This document shows, one piece after another, positions 1 through 7,994 of a stretch of 64,000 nucleotides of DNA. The number at the start of each line of letters is the position of its first letter. Positions within the stretch are counted from its first letter, which is position 1. Where the stretch lies: NCBI GenBank assembly GCA_046331175.1, contig JAXLRI010000004.1, forward strand, positions 620,001 through 684,000, in the 5' to 3' direction. The notes below the pieces were generated by a model. That model worked only from the letters and a program-made list of their open reading frames with translations, was not told the origin of the DNA and did not search any database. The DNA comes from JAWKIW01 sp046331175. Its GTDB lineage: Bacteria; Actinomycetota; Acidimicrobiia; Acidimicrobiales; Acidimicrobilacustridaceae. Made by a program: the position numbers and the translations under genes.

Positions 1-217
1 GGTAGCTGTTGATGTAGGTGTTGGTGAGGATGCGGTACAGCCAGGCCTTGAGGTTCGTGCCCTCCTGGAAGCCACCGAAGCCGCGGTAGGCGCGCAGGTA
101 CGTCTCCTGCACGAGGTCCTCGGCGTCGGCGGGGTTGCGCGTCATGCGCATCGCCGCCGCGTAGAGCGAGGACATGAAGGGCATCGCCTGCTCGGCGAAG
201 GTCGCCTGGTCGGCCAT
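1..217 (-). CDS. ECF RNA polymerase sigma factor, N-terminal part (cut by window edge)
   Basis: Amino-terminal 72 codons of a group IV (ECF) sigma factor, which directs RNA polymerase to a stress or envelope regulon. The visible part is region 2: MRMTRNPADAEDLVQETYL, then RAYRGF and NLKAWLYRIL, the pattern of SigH/SigR-type ECF factors that bind the polymerase clamp and melt the -10 element. The ATG at 217 is chosen because a TAGCCT hexamer (225-230) ends 7 bases upstream and there is no Shine-Dalgarno, so the mRNA is probably leaderless. Region 4 and any anti-sigma partner lie outside the window. Confidence 0.85.
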   Translation of the reverse strand, partial: MADQATFAEQAMPFMSSLYAAAMRMTRNPADAEDLVQETYLRAYRGFGGFQEGTNLKAWLYRILTNTYINSY

Positions 218-270
218 CCCGGCCAGGCTACCGGGGATGGCCGGCGCGGACCCCGGGCGACGGGCGGACG

Positions 271-304
271 AAAAAGTGATGGGGCCCCGGCGTACCGGGA
301 CCCC
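271..304 (-). terminator. Rho-independent terminator of the amidohydrolase gene
   Basis: Read on the minus strand, a 10-base-pair GC stem (one G-T pair) with loop TACG at 281-304 is followed, after ATCAC, by a run of T (271-275). It sits about 130 bases after the amidohydrolase stop and just upstream of the ECF sigma gene, so it should separate the two units. Confidence 0.7.
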
Positions 305-433
305 ATCGGTCGTGCACCTTCGGATAGAGACAACACTCCATCGGCACGTCGAGCCGCGCACTTGAGCAGATTCTGCGACGACGGACCTCGACGACCGGTC
401 GGTCCGGACGTGAGGGGCGCCGTCCCCGAAGAC

Positions 434-1657
434 TCAGGTGCGGTCGAGCGACAGCATCGAGATGGCGTTGCCGCGCAGCACCTTGTAGGCGATGTCGTCG
501 TCCACCCCGGCCAGGAGCTTCTCGACGTACTCCTTCGAGTGCGGCCAGGTCGTGTCGGTGTGCGGGTAGTCGGTCTCGAAGCAGATGTTGTCCCGGCCCA
601 CCGCGTCGAGGTTGGCGAGGCCGTGGTGGTCGGCGGTGAAGCACCCGAAGATGCGGCCCCAGTAGTAGGTGCTGGGAGGTTCGGGGATGCGCTCCTTGGT
701 GTGCATCCAGCTGTCGTGGTGCTCCCACACGGTGTCGGCCCGCTCGAGGGCGTAGGGGATCCAGCCGATCTGGCCCTCCGAGTAGGCGAGCTTGAGGCCG
801 GGGAACTGGATGAGCTTGCCCGAGAAGAGCCAGTCGGCCATCGACGCGAACGAGTTGTTGAACGCCAAGGTCCCGCCGACCGCCTCAGGGGCGTCGGGCG
901 ACGCCGCCGGGGTCGTCGACGACGAGCCGATGTGCATGCAGATCGTGACGGCGTGGTGGTCGCAGGCGGCGAAGAACGGATCCCAGTGGTCGGTGTGGAT
1001 GCTCGGCAGGCCGAGGCGGGGCGGGATCTCCGAGAAGCACACCGCGTGCACGCCGCGCGCGGCGTTGCGCTCGACCTCGGCGGCCGCGAGGAGAGGATCC
1101 CACAGCGGGATGATGATGAGCGGGATGTTCACCCCACCGGACGGGGCGCACCACTCCTCCACCATCCAGTCGTTGTAGGCCTGGACGCACGCCAGGGCGA
1201 GCTCCTTGTCGGCGGCCTCGGAGAAGGTCTGCCCGCAGAAGCGGGGGAAGGTGGGGAAGGGCAGCGAGCCGTCGACCCAGTTGAGGGCGAAGTCCTCGAC
1301 CCGGGCGTCACGGTCGTAGCAGCCGGGTCGCATCTCGTCGTAGGTCACCGGCGTCATCTGCATGACGGTGCGGTCGAAGCGGGTCACGTCGCCGTCGGGG
1401 GTGGCCTCGAGCGGGATGGCGACGAAGCGCTTGTGGACGTAGATGACCTGGTCCTCGTAGACCCAGCAGTCGCCCGGCTCGCCGTCGGGATCGATGGTGT
1501 TCGTGTACTTGGCGCCCGGCTTGTGCACGAAGGGCGCCCATCGCTCGCGCACGACCCGGGGCCCCCGCTCACGGTGCTTGGCCGGCAGCCAGGCCTGCCA
1601 GACGTGGGGTGGCTCCACGACGTGGTCGTCCACGCTGATGATCTTCGGCGGCTCCAC
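434..1657 (-). CDS. Amidohydrolase family protein (Amidohydro_2)
   Basis: 407-residue metal-dependent hydrolase with a predicted TIM barrel. The N-terminal ISVDDHVVEP motif is typical of the Amidohydro_2 group (relatives of aminocarboxymuconate-semialdehyde decarboxylase) common in actinobacterial catabolic loci. Later landmarks include HIGSS, ICFETDYPH and a C-terminal VLRGNAI segment that fits the usual metal-site aspartate and last barrel helix. The substrate cannot be told. The GTG at 1657 is preferred because GAGGAGG lies 5 bases upstream; a GTG at 1684 would add nine residues. It is monocistronic, with a terminator at 271-304 and a palindromic operator candidate at 1695-1714. Confidence 0.85.
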   Translation of the reverse strand: MEPPKIISVDDHVVEPPHVWQAWLPAKHRERGPRVVRERWAPFVHKPGAKYTNTIDPDGEPGDCWVYEDQVIYVHKRFVAIPLEATPDGDVTRFDRTVMQMTPVTYDEMRPGCYDRDARVEDFALNWVDGSLPFPTFPRFCGQTFSEAADKELALACVQAYNDWMVEEWCAPSGGVNIPLIIIPLWDPLLAAAEVERNAARGVHAVCFSEIPPRLGLPSIHTDHWDPFFAACDHHAVTICMHIGSSSTTPAASPDAPEAVGGTLAFNNSFASMADWLFSGKLIQFPGLKLAYSEGQIGWIPYALERADTVWEHHDSWMHTKERIPEPPSTYYWGRIFGCFTADHHGLANLDAVGRDNICFETDYPHTDTTWPHSKEYVEKLLAGVDDDIAYKVLRGNAISMLSLDRT

Positions 1658-1694
1658 GTCGACCTCCTCGGCCGGTCGGGCCACCCGGCCCGTT

Positions 1695-1714
1695 ACCTGA
1701 CGTTCGTGTCAGGT
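1695..1714. promoter_or_regulatory. Palindromic operator candidate before the amidohydrolase
   Basis: Perfect inverted repeat with 7-base arms (ACCTGAC / GTCAGGT) and a 6-base spacer, 37 bases before the amidohydrolase start. Size and symmetry suit a TetR-family repressor; no such regulator gene is adjacent, so a trans-acting factor is inferred. Confidence 0.5.
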
Positions 1715-1791
1715 TAGCGGTGCCGCGCCGAGCACGCCGCGCTCCGCCGCGCCGGCGAGGACCGGCGGGCCGCGGTTCGGGACGTCGGCCG

Positions 1792-1867
1792 TGGAGCCCG
1801 AGAGGAGAATCGAACTCCTGACCTGCTCATTACGAGTGAGCCGCTCTGCCGACTGAGCTACTCGGGC
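1792..1867 (-). tRNA. tRNA-Thr (anticodon CGT)
   Basis: Complete 76-base cloverleaf: acceptor GCCCGAG/CTCGGGC, anticodon stem GCTCA/TGAGC with loop CTCGTAA, T loop GTTCGATTC, and an encoded CCA end. The anticodon CGT reads ACG (threonine). Confidence 0.95.
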
Positions 1868-2025
1868 GGGGCGCCGAGCATAGCCCGCCCCCTGCGACCG
1901 CCCCCAAGGCGTTGCGGGCCGTTCCACCCGCCCGCGCCGGTGGACCCGCGGCAGCCGTCGAGACCTCCCACTACCATCGGCCACGGTGTTCCTGCGCCCG
2001 GTGGCAGGCGCGGGGAGGAGGGGGC

Positions 2026-4647
2026 ATGCCACTCGAACCGGAGCTGCTGGGACGCGTGCTCGCGTCCCGCGGCCACGAGCTGGGCCTGATCGACCAATCG
2101 CCCTCGCGGGCGTCCATCGACCTGCGCGGTCCCACCTTCGACGAGGCGCCGGTGGCCATCTACGCCGTCGACCTCGGCGGTCGGATCGTGTCGTGGAACC
2201 GCGCCGCCGAGCGACTCTTCGGGTGGTCGGCCGACGAGATCGTCGGCCAGCTCCCCGTCTTCCTGCCCGAGGAGGAGGTCGACGCCGCGCTCGAGGTCTT
2301 CGCCCGTCTGCTGGAGGACGGCGACATCGCGTCGACCGAGTACTCCCCCGTGTGCAAGGACGGCAGCCGGCCCCGGGTGCTCACCAGCGCGTCGCTGCTG
2401 CGCGACGACGCCGGCGAGCCGGCGGCGGTGCTCTCCTTCGCCATCGACGTGACGACGCAGGCCGAGGCCACCAAGGCCGTCGAGCAGGCCGAGCACCGCT
2501 GGCGGGCGCTCATCGGCAACATCTCCGACACCGTGACCATCGTCGACGCCGAGGGGCGCATCCTCGAGACCAGCGCCCAGCTCACCGACGTGCTCGGCTA
2601 CGACCGCGACCGGTGGATCGGCGCGGTGGGCTTCGACCTGTTCCACCCCGACGACCGCGAGCGGGCCGCGGCCGGCTTCGCCCGCGTGCTGGCCCGACCC
2701 GGGGCCGAGGCGAGCGAGGTCGTGCGCACCGTCCACGCCGACGGCCACTACGAGCTCATCGAGATGACCGCCCGCAACCTCCTGCACGACCCGGTGGTCG
2801 ACGGCGTCGTCATCACCAGCCGCAACGTCACGCTCGTGAAGCAGGCCGAGGTGCTGTTGGCCGACGAGGCCGCCGTGCTCGAGCTGATCGCCCGTGACGC
2901 GCCGCTCGACGACACCCTGCCGGCCATCGCCAAGATGGTCGAGTACCACAGCGGAGCGCTGACCGCGATCCTGCGGTGCGACGACGGCCGCATCACCGTG
3001 GGCGCAGCCGGCAACGTCCCCCGGTCGCTCGTCGAGGAGGTGGAACGGGCCGGACGGGTGCACGAGGGCTCCACCGCCGCCCGTGCGATGGCCGAGCGCC
3101 GGCCCGTCCAGCTCCTGTTCGAGGCGTCGGGCGACACGCGACACCGCAAGGTGCTCGAGGCGGGCTTCCGGTCGGGGTGGTCGTCGCCCATCATCGACAA
3201 CCGCAGCGGTGAGGTGCTCGGCTGCGTGTCCACGCTCTACCGCCACGAGACCGAGCCCACCGACCACGAGCGCGACGTGGTCGCGGTGGCCTGCCAGCTC
3301 GCCGCCATCGCCATCGATCGCGACCGGGCCCAGCGCGAGCTGCACCACCAGGCCCACCACCACCACCTCACCGGGCTGCCCAACCGCCGGAGCCTGCTGC
3401 AGGTGCTCGACGCCTCCCTGCTGCGCGCCCGCCAGCAGCAGCGCCGCCTGGCGGTCATGTTCGTCGACCTCGACCGCTTCAAGATGGTCAACGACAGCTT
3501 CGGCCACGCCGCCGGCGACTCGCTGCTCGTGCGGTTCGGGAACCGGCTGCGCAACCTGGTGCGCCCGGGCGACTACGTGGGCCACTTCGGCGCCGACGAG
3601 TTCGTCGTCCTGCTCGAGGACATCGACGACATCGAGGACGTCCGGTTCGTGGCCCACCGCCTCGAGCTGGCGCTGTCCGAGCCGTTCGCCTTCGAGGAGG
3701 GCGAGATCTTCCTGTCGGCCAGCATGGGCGTGGCCGTGTCGGAGTCCGGCGACGAGACCAGCGACATCCTGCTCCAGCGGGCCGACGCCGCCATGTACCG
3801 CGCCAAGGAGCTGGGCCGGAACCGGCTCGAGGTGTTCGACCACGCCATGCACACCCGCGTCGTCGAGCGGCTGCGCGTCGACCGCGACCTGCGGGCCGCC
3901 ATCGAGCGGGCCGAGCTGGCGCTGCGCTACCAGCCCGAGATCGACCTGGCCTCCGGGCGGATCCTCGGCGCCGAGGCCCTGCTGCGGTGGCTGCACCCCG
4001 ACCGGGGCGAGATCCTTCCCTCCGAGTTCATCGAGATCGCCGAGGACACCGGTCTGATCGTGCGCATCGGCCGGTGGGTCCTCGACGAGGCGGTGCACCA
4101 GGCCCGCACCTGGATCGACCGCCTCGACGGCGTCGATCGCCTGGTCGTCTCGGTGAACCTCTCGCCGCGCCAGCTCACCGCACCCGACCTGGTCGGCACC
4201 GTCGACCGCGTCCTGCGCCGCTACGAGTGGCCGGCCGGCGACCTCGTGCTGGAGGTGACCGAGAGCGTGCTCGTCGACGACGCCGAGGCGGCCCTCGCCA
4301 TCCTCGACCAGCTCAAGGCGCTCGGCGTGCGACTCGCCATCGACGACTTCGGGACCGGGTTCTCGTCGCTGTCCTACCTCCACCGCTTCCCGGTCGACAT
4401 CGTCAAGATCGACCGCTCCTTCGTCACGCCGCTCGGGTCCGACGGCGACGGCTCGCCCATCGCCGACGCGGTCATGCACATGGCGCGAGCGCTCGGCCTG
4501 ACCACCTGCGCCGAGGGCGTCGAGAACCACCACCAGCTCGCCGGCCTCCGGCGGCTCGGGTGCGAGTGGGGCCAGGGCTTCCACTTCGCCGAACCACTGC
4601 GCTCCGAGGAGTTCGCCCAGCTCCTCCGGTCGGGCAGCACGTTCTGA
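2026..4647 (+). CDS. PAS-PAS-GAF-GGDEF-EAL cyclic di-GMP signalling protein
   Basis: 873-residue cytoplasmic protein that probably makes and/or breaks cyclic di-GMP in response to a ligand. Order: PAS (about 30-140; FGWSADEIVG), second PAS (about 155-270), GAF-like domain (about 280-430), GGDEF domain (about 440-600) and EAL domain (about 615-870). The GGDEF active-site loop reads GADEF (522-526); an inhibitory-site RPGD (513-516) sits the standard five residues before it. The EAL domain keeps EALLRW (650-655) and DDFGTGFSSL (773 on), so phosphodiesterase activity is likely, while cyclase activity is uncertain with Ala in position 2. No transmembrane segment is seen. The ATG at 2026 is used because GGAGGAGG lies just upstream; the frame is open further left without a better start. 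Confidence 0.92.
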   Translation: MPLEPELLGRVLASRGHELGLIDQSPSRASIDLRGPTFDEAPVAIYAVDLGGRIVSWNRAAERLFGWSADEIVGQLPVFLPEEEVDAALEVFARLLEDGDIASTEYSPVCKDGSRPRVLTSASLLRDDAGEPAAVLSFAIDVTTQAEATKAVEQAEHRWRALIGNISDTVTIVDAEGRILETSAQLTDVLGYDRDRWIGAVGFDLFHPDDRERAAAGFARVLARPGAEASEVVRTVHADGHYELIEMTARNLLHDPVVDGVVITSRNVTLVKQAEVLLADEAAVLELIARDAPLDDTLPAIAKMVEYHSGALTAILRCDDGRITVGAAGNVPRSLVEEVERAGRVHEGSTAARAMAERRPVQLLFEASGDTRHRKVLEAGFRSGWSSPIIDNRSGEVLGCVSTLYRHETEPTDHERDVVAVACQLAAIAIDRDRAQRELHHQAHHHHLTGLPNRRSLLQVLDASLLRARQQQRRLAVMFVDLDRFKMVNDSFGHAAGDSLLVRFGNRLRNLVRPGDYVGHFGADEFVVLLEDIDDIEDVRFVAHRLELALSEPFAFEEGEIFLSASMGVAVSESGDETSDILLQRADAAMYRAKELGRNRLEVFDHAMHTRVVERLRVDRDLRAAIERAELALRYQPEIDLASGRILGAEALLRWLHPDRGEILPSEFIEIAEDTGLIVRIGRWVLDEAVHQARTWIDRLDGVDRLVVSVNLSPRQLTAPDLVGTVDRVLRRYEWPAGDLVLEVTESVLVDDAEAALAILDQLKALGVRLAIDDFGTGFSSLSYLHRFPVDIVKIDRSFVTPLGSDGDGSPIADAVMHMARALGLTTCAEGVENHHQLAGLRRLGCEWGQGFHFAEPLRSEEFAQLLRSGSTF

Positions 4648-4665
4648 CCGCGGCATCGGGTCGGG

Positions 4666-5733
4666 TCAGCGGCGCAGCGGCGCCAGCCGGAGGAAGAGGG
4701 CCTGCAGCTGGAGCCGTTCGTTGGGGTTGCGCACCAGCGCCTCGGCGGTGTCGGCCACGGCGTCGAGCGACCGCAGCAGCGGCCCCGGGTCAGGAGCCTC
4801 GGCCAGGCGATCCCGGTACGTGCGGGCCAGCACCGCCAGGCCGAAGCGCAGCTCGTCGGTGCGGTGGCGCCGCAGCTCGCGCTTGTGCCGGTCCTCCAGG
4901 TCCTTGCGACCCGACCCGCGCTCGCCGTACTGCTCGACCCGCTCCTGCAGCTCGGCGACCTCGTCGGCCTGGCGCTGCTTGAGGGTGGCGGCCGCGTCGT
5001 CGATGGCCGCCAGCAGCTCCTCGACGGCGTCGTAGGCGGCGGCGCCGCTGCCGTCGAGGCGGTGGGGGACCTCGGCCCAGGCCCGTCGTCGGATGGCGAG
5101 GCGCTCGTCGGAGGCGAGCAGGCGGGCCCGGGAGAGGTCGCCGGCGGCGGCCGTCGCCGCCTGGGCGGCGGTCTCGGCGTCGACGCCCTCGGCCACCAGC
5201 GCCTCGGTCACGAGGTCGTCGGACACCGGCGGGAGGTCGACCCGGACGCAACGGGAGGCGATGGTGACGAGGTCGGGGGTGACCTGCTCGGCCAGGACCA
5301 CGAAGACCGTGCCCGCCGGGGGCTCCTCGATCGTCTTCAGGAGCTTCGGGCCGACCTGCGGGCTCACCAGGTGGAACTCGTCCAGGACGATGACCTTCCG
5401 ACCCCCCTCGACCGGGGTCCGGCTGGCGAGCGCCACGATCTCGTCGGCCTGCGCCGAGGAGATCGCCGCTCCGACGCGCTCGACGACCCGCAGGTCCGGG
5501 TGGCGCTCGTCCTGGGCCAGCGCGGCGGCCCGAGCGGCGGCCTCCGGCTCGAGGCCGTCGCTGAGCAGGGCGGCGGCGAACGACCGGGCGAGGTCGCGCT
5601 TGCCCGACCCCCGCGGACCGACGAAGAGGTAGGCGTGGACCGGGGACGCGGTCGAGGTGCGCAGCAGCTCGACCGCCGCCGGCTGACCGACCACACCGGC
5701 GAAGAGGTCGTCGGAGGTCCCCGCTGCGCTCAC
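4666..5733 (-). CDS. holB: DNA polymerase III delta' subunit
   Basis: 355-residue AAA+ clamp-loader subunit. It opens with FAGVVGQPAAVELL, then a P-loop GPRGSGKRD; a DEFHLV stretch stands at the Walker B position and a LLKTIEEPP segment is typical of DnaX/HolB proteins. The GTG at 5733 overlaps the tmk stop by four bases (GTGA), giving translational coupling at the end of an MFS-tmk-holB operon. A tmk-holB pairing is common in bacteria, and the order next to topA matches other Actinobacteria. A further upstream start inside tmk is possible but would add a low-complexity Arg/Gly stretch. Confidence 0.92.
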   Translation of the reverse strand: MSAAGTSDDLFAGVVGQPAAVELLRTSTASPVHAYLFVGPRGSGKRDLARSFAAALLSDGLEPEAAARAAALAQDERHPDLRVVERVGAAISSAQADEIVALASRTPVEGGRKVIVLDEFHLVSPQVGPKLLKTIEEPPAGTVFVVLAEQVTPDLVTIASRCVRVDLPPVSDDLVTEALVAEGVDAETAAQAATAAAGDLSRARLLASDERLAIRRRAWAEVPHRLDGSGAAAYDAVEELLAAIDDAAATLKQRQADEVAELQERVEQYGERGSGRKDLEDRHKRELRRHRTDELRFGLAVLARTYRDRLAEAPDPGPLLRSLDAVADTAEALVRNPNERLQLQALFLRLAPLRR

Positions 5734-6347
5734 CCGGCCAGTTGTAGCCGCTCGGCCACCACGAGGGCGACGGCCGCGGCGACCTCGTCCGGCGGGGCGG
5801 TGCCGTCGACTACGGCCCACCGCTCGGGGTCGTCGTCCGCCAGCCACCGGAACCCGTCCTCGACGCGGGCGTGGAAGCCGTCACCCTCCTGCTCGAACCG
5901 ATCGAGGTCCTCCCCCAGCCGCAGGGCGGCGACCTCGGCGGGGACCACCAGCAGGATCACCAGATCAGGCCACAGGTCCTCGGTGCCCCAGGCCGTGAGC
6001 CGGCGGACCTCGTCGACGGGCAGGCCCCGCCCGAACCCCTGGTAGGCCAGGGACGACCCGGCGTAGCGGTCGGTCACGACGTGGCGTCCGCCGGCCAGGG
6101 CGGGACGCACCACCTCGGCCACGTGCTGGGCCCGATCGGCCGCCATGAGGAGCGCCTCGGTCCGAGGATCGACCGGACCGGTCGCCGGGTCGAGCAGGAG
6201 CGCCCGGATGGCCGAGCCGACCGTGGTGGCGCCCGGTTCTCGGGTGAGCACGGCGTCGAGGGCGGTCGCCAGGCGGGCAGCCTGGGTGGACTTGCCACAC
6301 CCCTCGCCGCCCTCGAACGCGATGAACCGTCCGCGAGCCGCCGTCAC
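5730..6347 (-). CDS. tmk: Thymidylate kinase (dTMP kinase)
   Basis: 205-residue enzyme that phosphorylates dTMP to dTDP for DNA synthesis. P-loop FEGGEGCGKSTQ near the N-terminus, DR motif TDRYAGSSLAYQG, and the nucleotide-binding segment DLVILLVVP. The GTG start at 6347 overlaps the stop of the upstream MFS gene by four bases (GTGA) and its own stop overlaps holB the same way. In Streptomyces a long thymidylate kinase is, as I recall, fused to an MFS-like membrane part, so the MFS-tmk adjacency here looks like the unfused version. Confidence 0.93.
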   Translation of the reverse strand: MTAARGRFIAFEGGEGCGKSTQAARLATALDAVLTREPGATTVGSAIRALLLDPATGPVDPRTEALLMAADRAQHVAEVVRPALAGGRHVVTDRYAGSSLAYQGFGRGLPVDEVRRLTAWGTEDLWPDLVILLVVPAEVAALRLGEDLDRFEQEGDGFHARVEDGFRWLADDDPERWAVVDGTAPPDEVAAAVALVVAERLQLAG

Positions 6348-7927
6348 GGCGCGCCCCCCGAGGGGTGTTGGGCGGTGCCGGCGGCCTCTCGCCGATGGCC
6401 GCGGCGCAGCGAACCCGAGGCCACGACGCCGGCACCGAGGATGAACAGGGCGTCGATCCAGAGCGTGAGCCGCACCCCGGGCAGGAAGTACGAGGCGCTG
6501 CCCACCTCGACGGTGCGCCCGAACAGGTCGTTGGCGATCGTGTCGGCGGCGGCCGCCAGCAGCGGACCACCCACCAGGGCGAGGAGGACGCAGAACCGAA
6601 CGAGCGTGTTGAGCGCGGCGAAGACCCGGCCGCGCAGCTCGTCGTCGACCTTCTCGTGGAGGATCGAGTAGCCGAGCACGTAGATGGGGCCGACGAAGGC
6701 CCCCATCACGAACACCGCCACGATGGCCAGGCCGAGGCTGCCCGCCGACGCACCGACGAGCAGCGCGCCGCCGGCGACGAAGAACGACGTGGTGAACACG
6801 CGGTCGCGCGGGAGGCGCTTCTGGAGCAGCGACACGGCCACCACCCCGGTCGCCACACCGAACATCAGCGCCGTGGTGAAGAGCCCGTAGCCGGCGGCGC
6901 CCGCGCCGAGCACCTCCGAGGAGAACACTGCACCGAGCGGGATGAGCATGCCGCCGCCGATCAGCGCGATGCCCAAGCTGAGGTTGACGGCCCGCACGGT
7001 GTCGTTGATGAAGATGTAGTGCCAGCCCTCCTTGAGGTCGCCGACGGTCCCCCGCAGCTCGAGCCGGCGGCGGCCGCGGCGCTCGCCGTCGTGGGCGCGG
7101 GTCCGCCGGCCGCGCAGGAACACGAGCGACCGGAGCATCAGCGCCGAGAAGACGAACGTGGCTGCGTCGGCGTAGAAGGCCAGGGCGGTCTGGTTCAGCT
7201 GCAGGAACGACAGCCCCTCCACGGTGCCGAGCCAGGTCGAGAGGCCGGCCAGGAGCGTGAAGACGAGCGTCGCGATCGGCGCCGTCCCGTAGCCGGCGGC
7301 GAGGTTCAACGAGTTGGCCGTGGTCAGGTGGTCGGGCGGCACGAGCTGCGGCGTGATCGCCTCCTTGGCCGGCGTCCACAGCAGCGTGAACATCTCGAGC
7401 AGCAACGACGCCGCGATCAGCGCCGGCAGGTTCTTGGCGAACGGCAGCAGCACGAGGATGCCCGCCCGGCAGAGGTCGGCGGCGATCATCAGCTTCTTGC
7501 GATCGAAGCGGTCGACGATCACCCCGGCGATGGGCGAGAAGAACAGGTGCGGGAGCAGGCGCACGGCGATGACCACCGAGATGGCCGCCGCCGCCGCGTT
7601 GGGATCGTCGGGGAAGAGGTCGCGGGCGAAGTAGGTGACCGCCAGCAGGCCGAGCCAGTCACCGGTGGCCGACACCACCTGCACCAGCCAGAGGCGGAAG
7701 AACTCGTGCGAGCCGAACAACCGGACGTGCCAGCCCGGCCGATCGTGCGGCGCGTCGTCGGCGTCGATCGCCAGGGCATCGCTGGTCGGGTCGAACGCGG
7801 CCGGCCGGGTGACGCCCATGGGGACGTCGTCGGCTCCTCCACCACCGGGCTCGGGGCGCGCGGCCGTGGGACCCGGCCGACCGCCGGGATCGGGATCACC
7901 TGCGGGATCGGGTCGCAGGACGGCCAC
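6344..7927 (-). CDS. MFS transporter (MFS_3/EntS-like)
   Basis: Predicted 527-residue inner-membrane exporter with about twelve hydrophobic segments; the first core segment begins FFRLWLVQVVSATGDWLG, a pattern of the EntS/MFS_3 subgroup, and the A-loop reads GVIVDRFDRKKL. The substrate is unknown. The GTG at 7927 is chosen because TACGGT (7934-7939) ends 6 bases upstream, giving a leaderless message; it yields a Pro/Gly-rich cytoplasmic head. ATG 7819 is the alternative and would begin right before the membrane core. It heads the MFS-tmk-holB operon (4-base overlaps) and lies 67 bases after topA. Confidence 0.82.
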   Translation of the reverse strand: MAVLRPDPAGDPDPGGRPGPTAARPEPGGGGADDVPMGVTRPAAFDPTSDALAIDADDAPHDRPGWHVRLFGSHEFFRLWLVQVVSATGDWLGLLAVTYFARDLFPDDPNAAAAAISVVIAVRLLPHLFFSPIAGVIVDRFDRKKLMIAADLCRAGILVLLPFAKNLPALIAASLLLEMFTLLWTPAKEAITPQLVPPDHLTTANSLNLAAGYGTAPIATLVFTLLAGLSTWLGTVEGLSFLQLNQTALAFYADAATFVFSALMLRSLVFLRGRRTRAHDGERRGRRRLELRGTVGDLKEGWHYIFINDTVRAVNLSLGIALIGGGMLIPLGAVFSSEVLGAGAAGYGLFTTALMFGVATGVVAVSLLQKRLPRDRVFTTSFFVAGGALLVGASAGSLGLAIVAVFVMGAFVGPIYVLGYSILHEKVDDELRGRVFAALNTLVRFCVLLALVGGPLLAAAADTIANDLFGRTVEVGSASYFLPGVRLTLWIDALFILGAGVVASGSLRRGHRREAAGTAQHPSGGAP

Positions 7928-7994
7928 GTTGCAACCGTAGAGGGCGCTCCCCCCGCCGCCACGCATCGCGCAGCAGGGGGAGGGCGCCAGAGGC

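Noticed and set aside
1912..2025. Upstream start for the GGDEF-EAL protein
   Set aside because: The added residues look like translated promoter sequence, and a strong Shine-Dalgarno precedes ATG 2026.
1858..4656. A 932-codon minus-strand open frame across the GGDEF-EAL gene
   Set aside because: It is a GC-codon shadow: the opposite strand encodes recognisable PAS, GGDEF and EAL domains, while this frame has no domain and runs through the tRNA-Thr gene.
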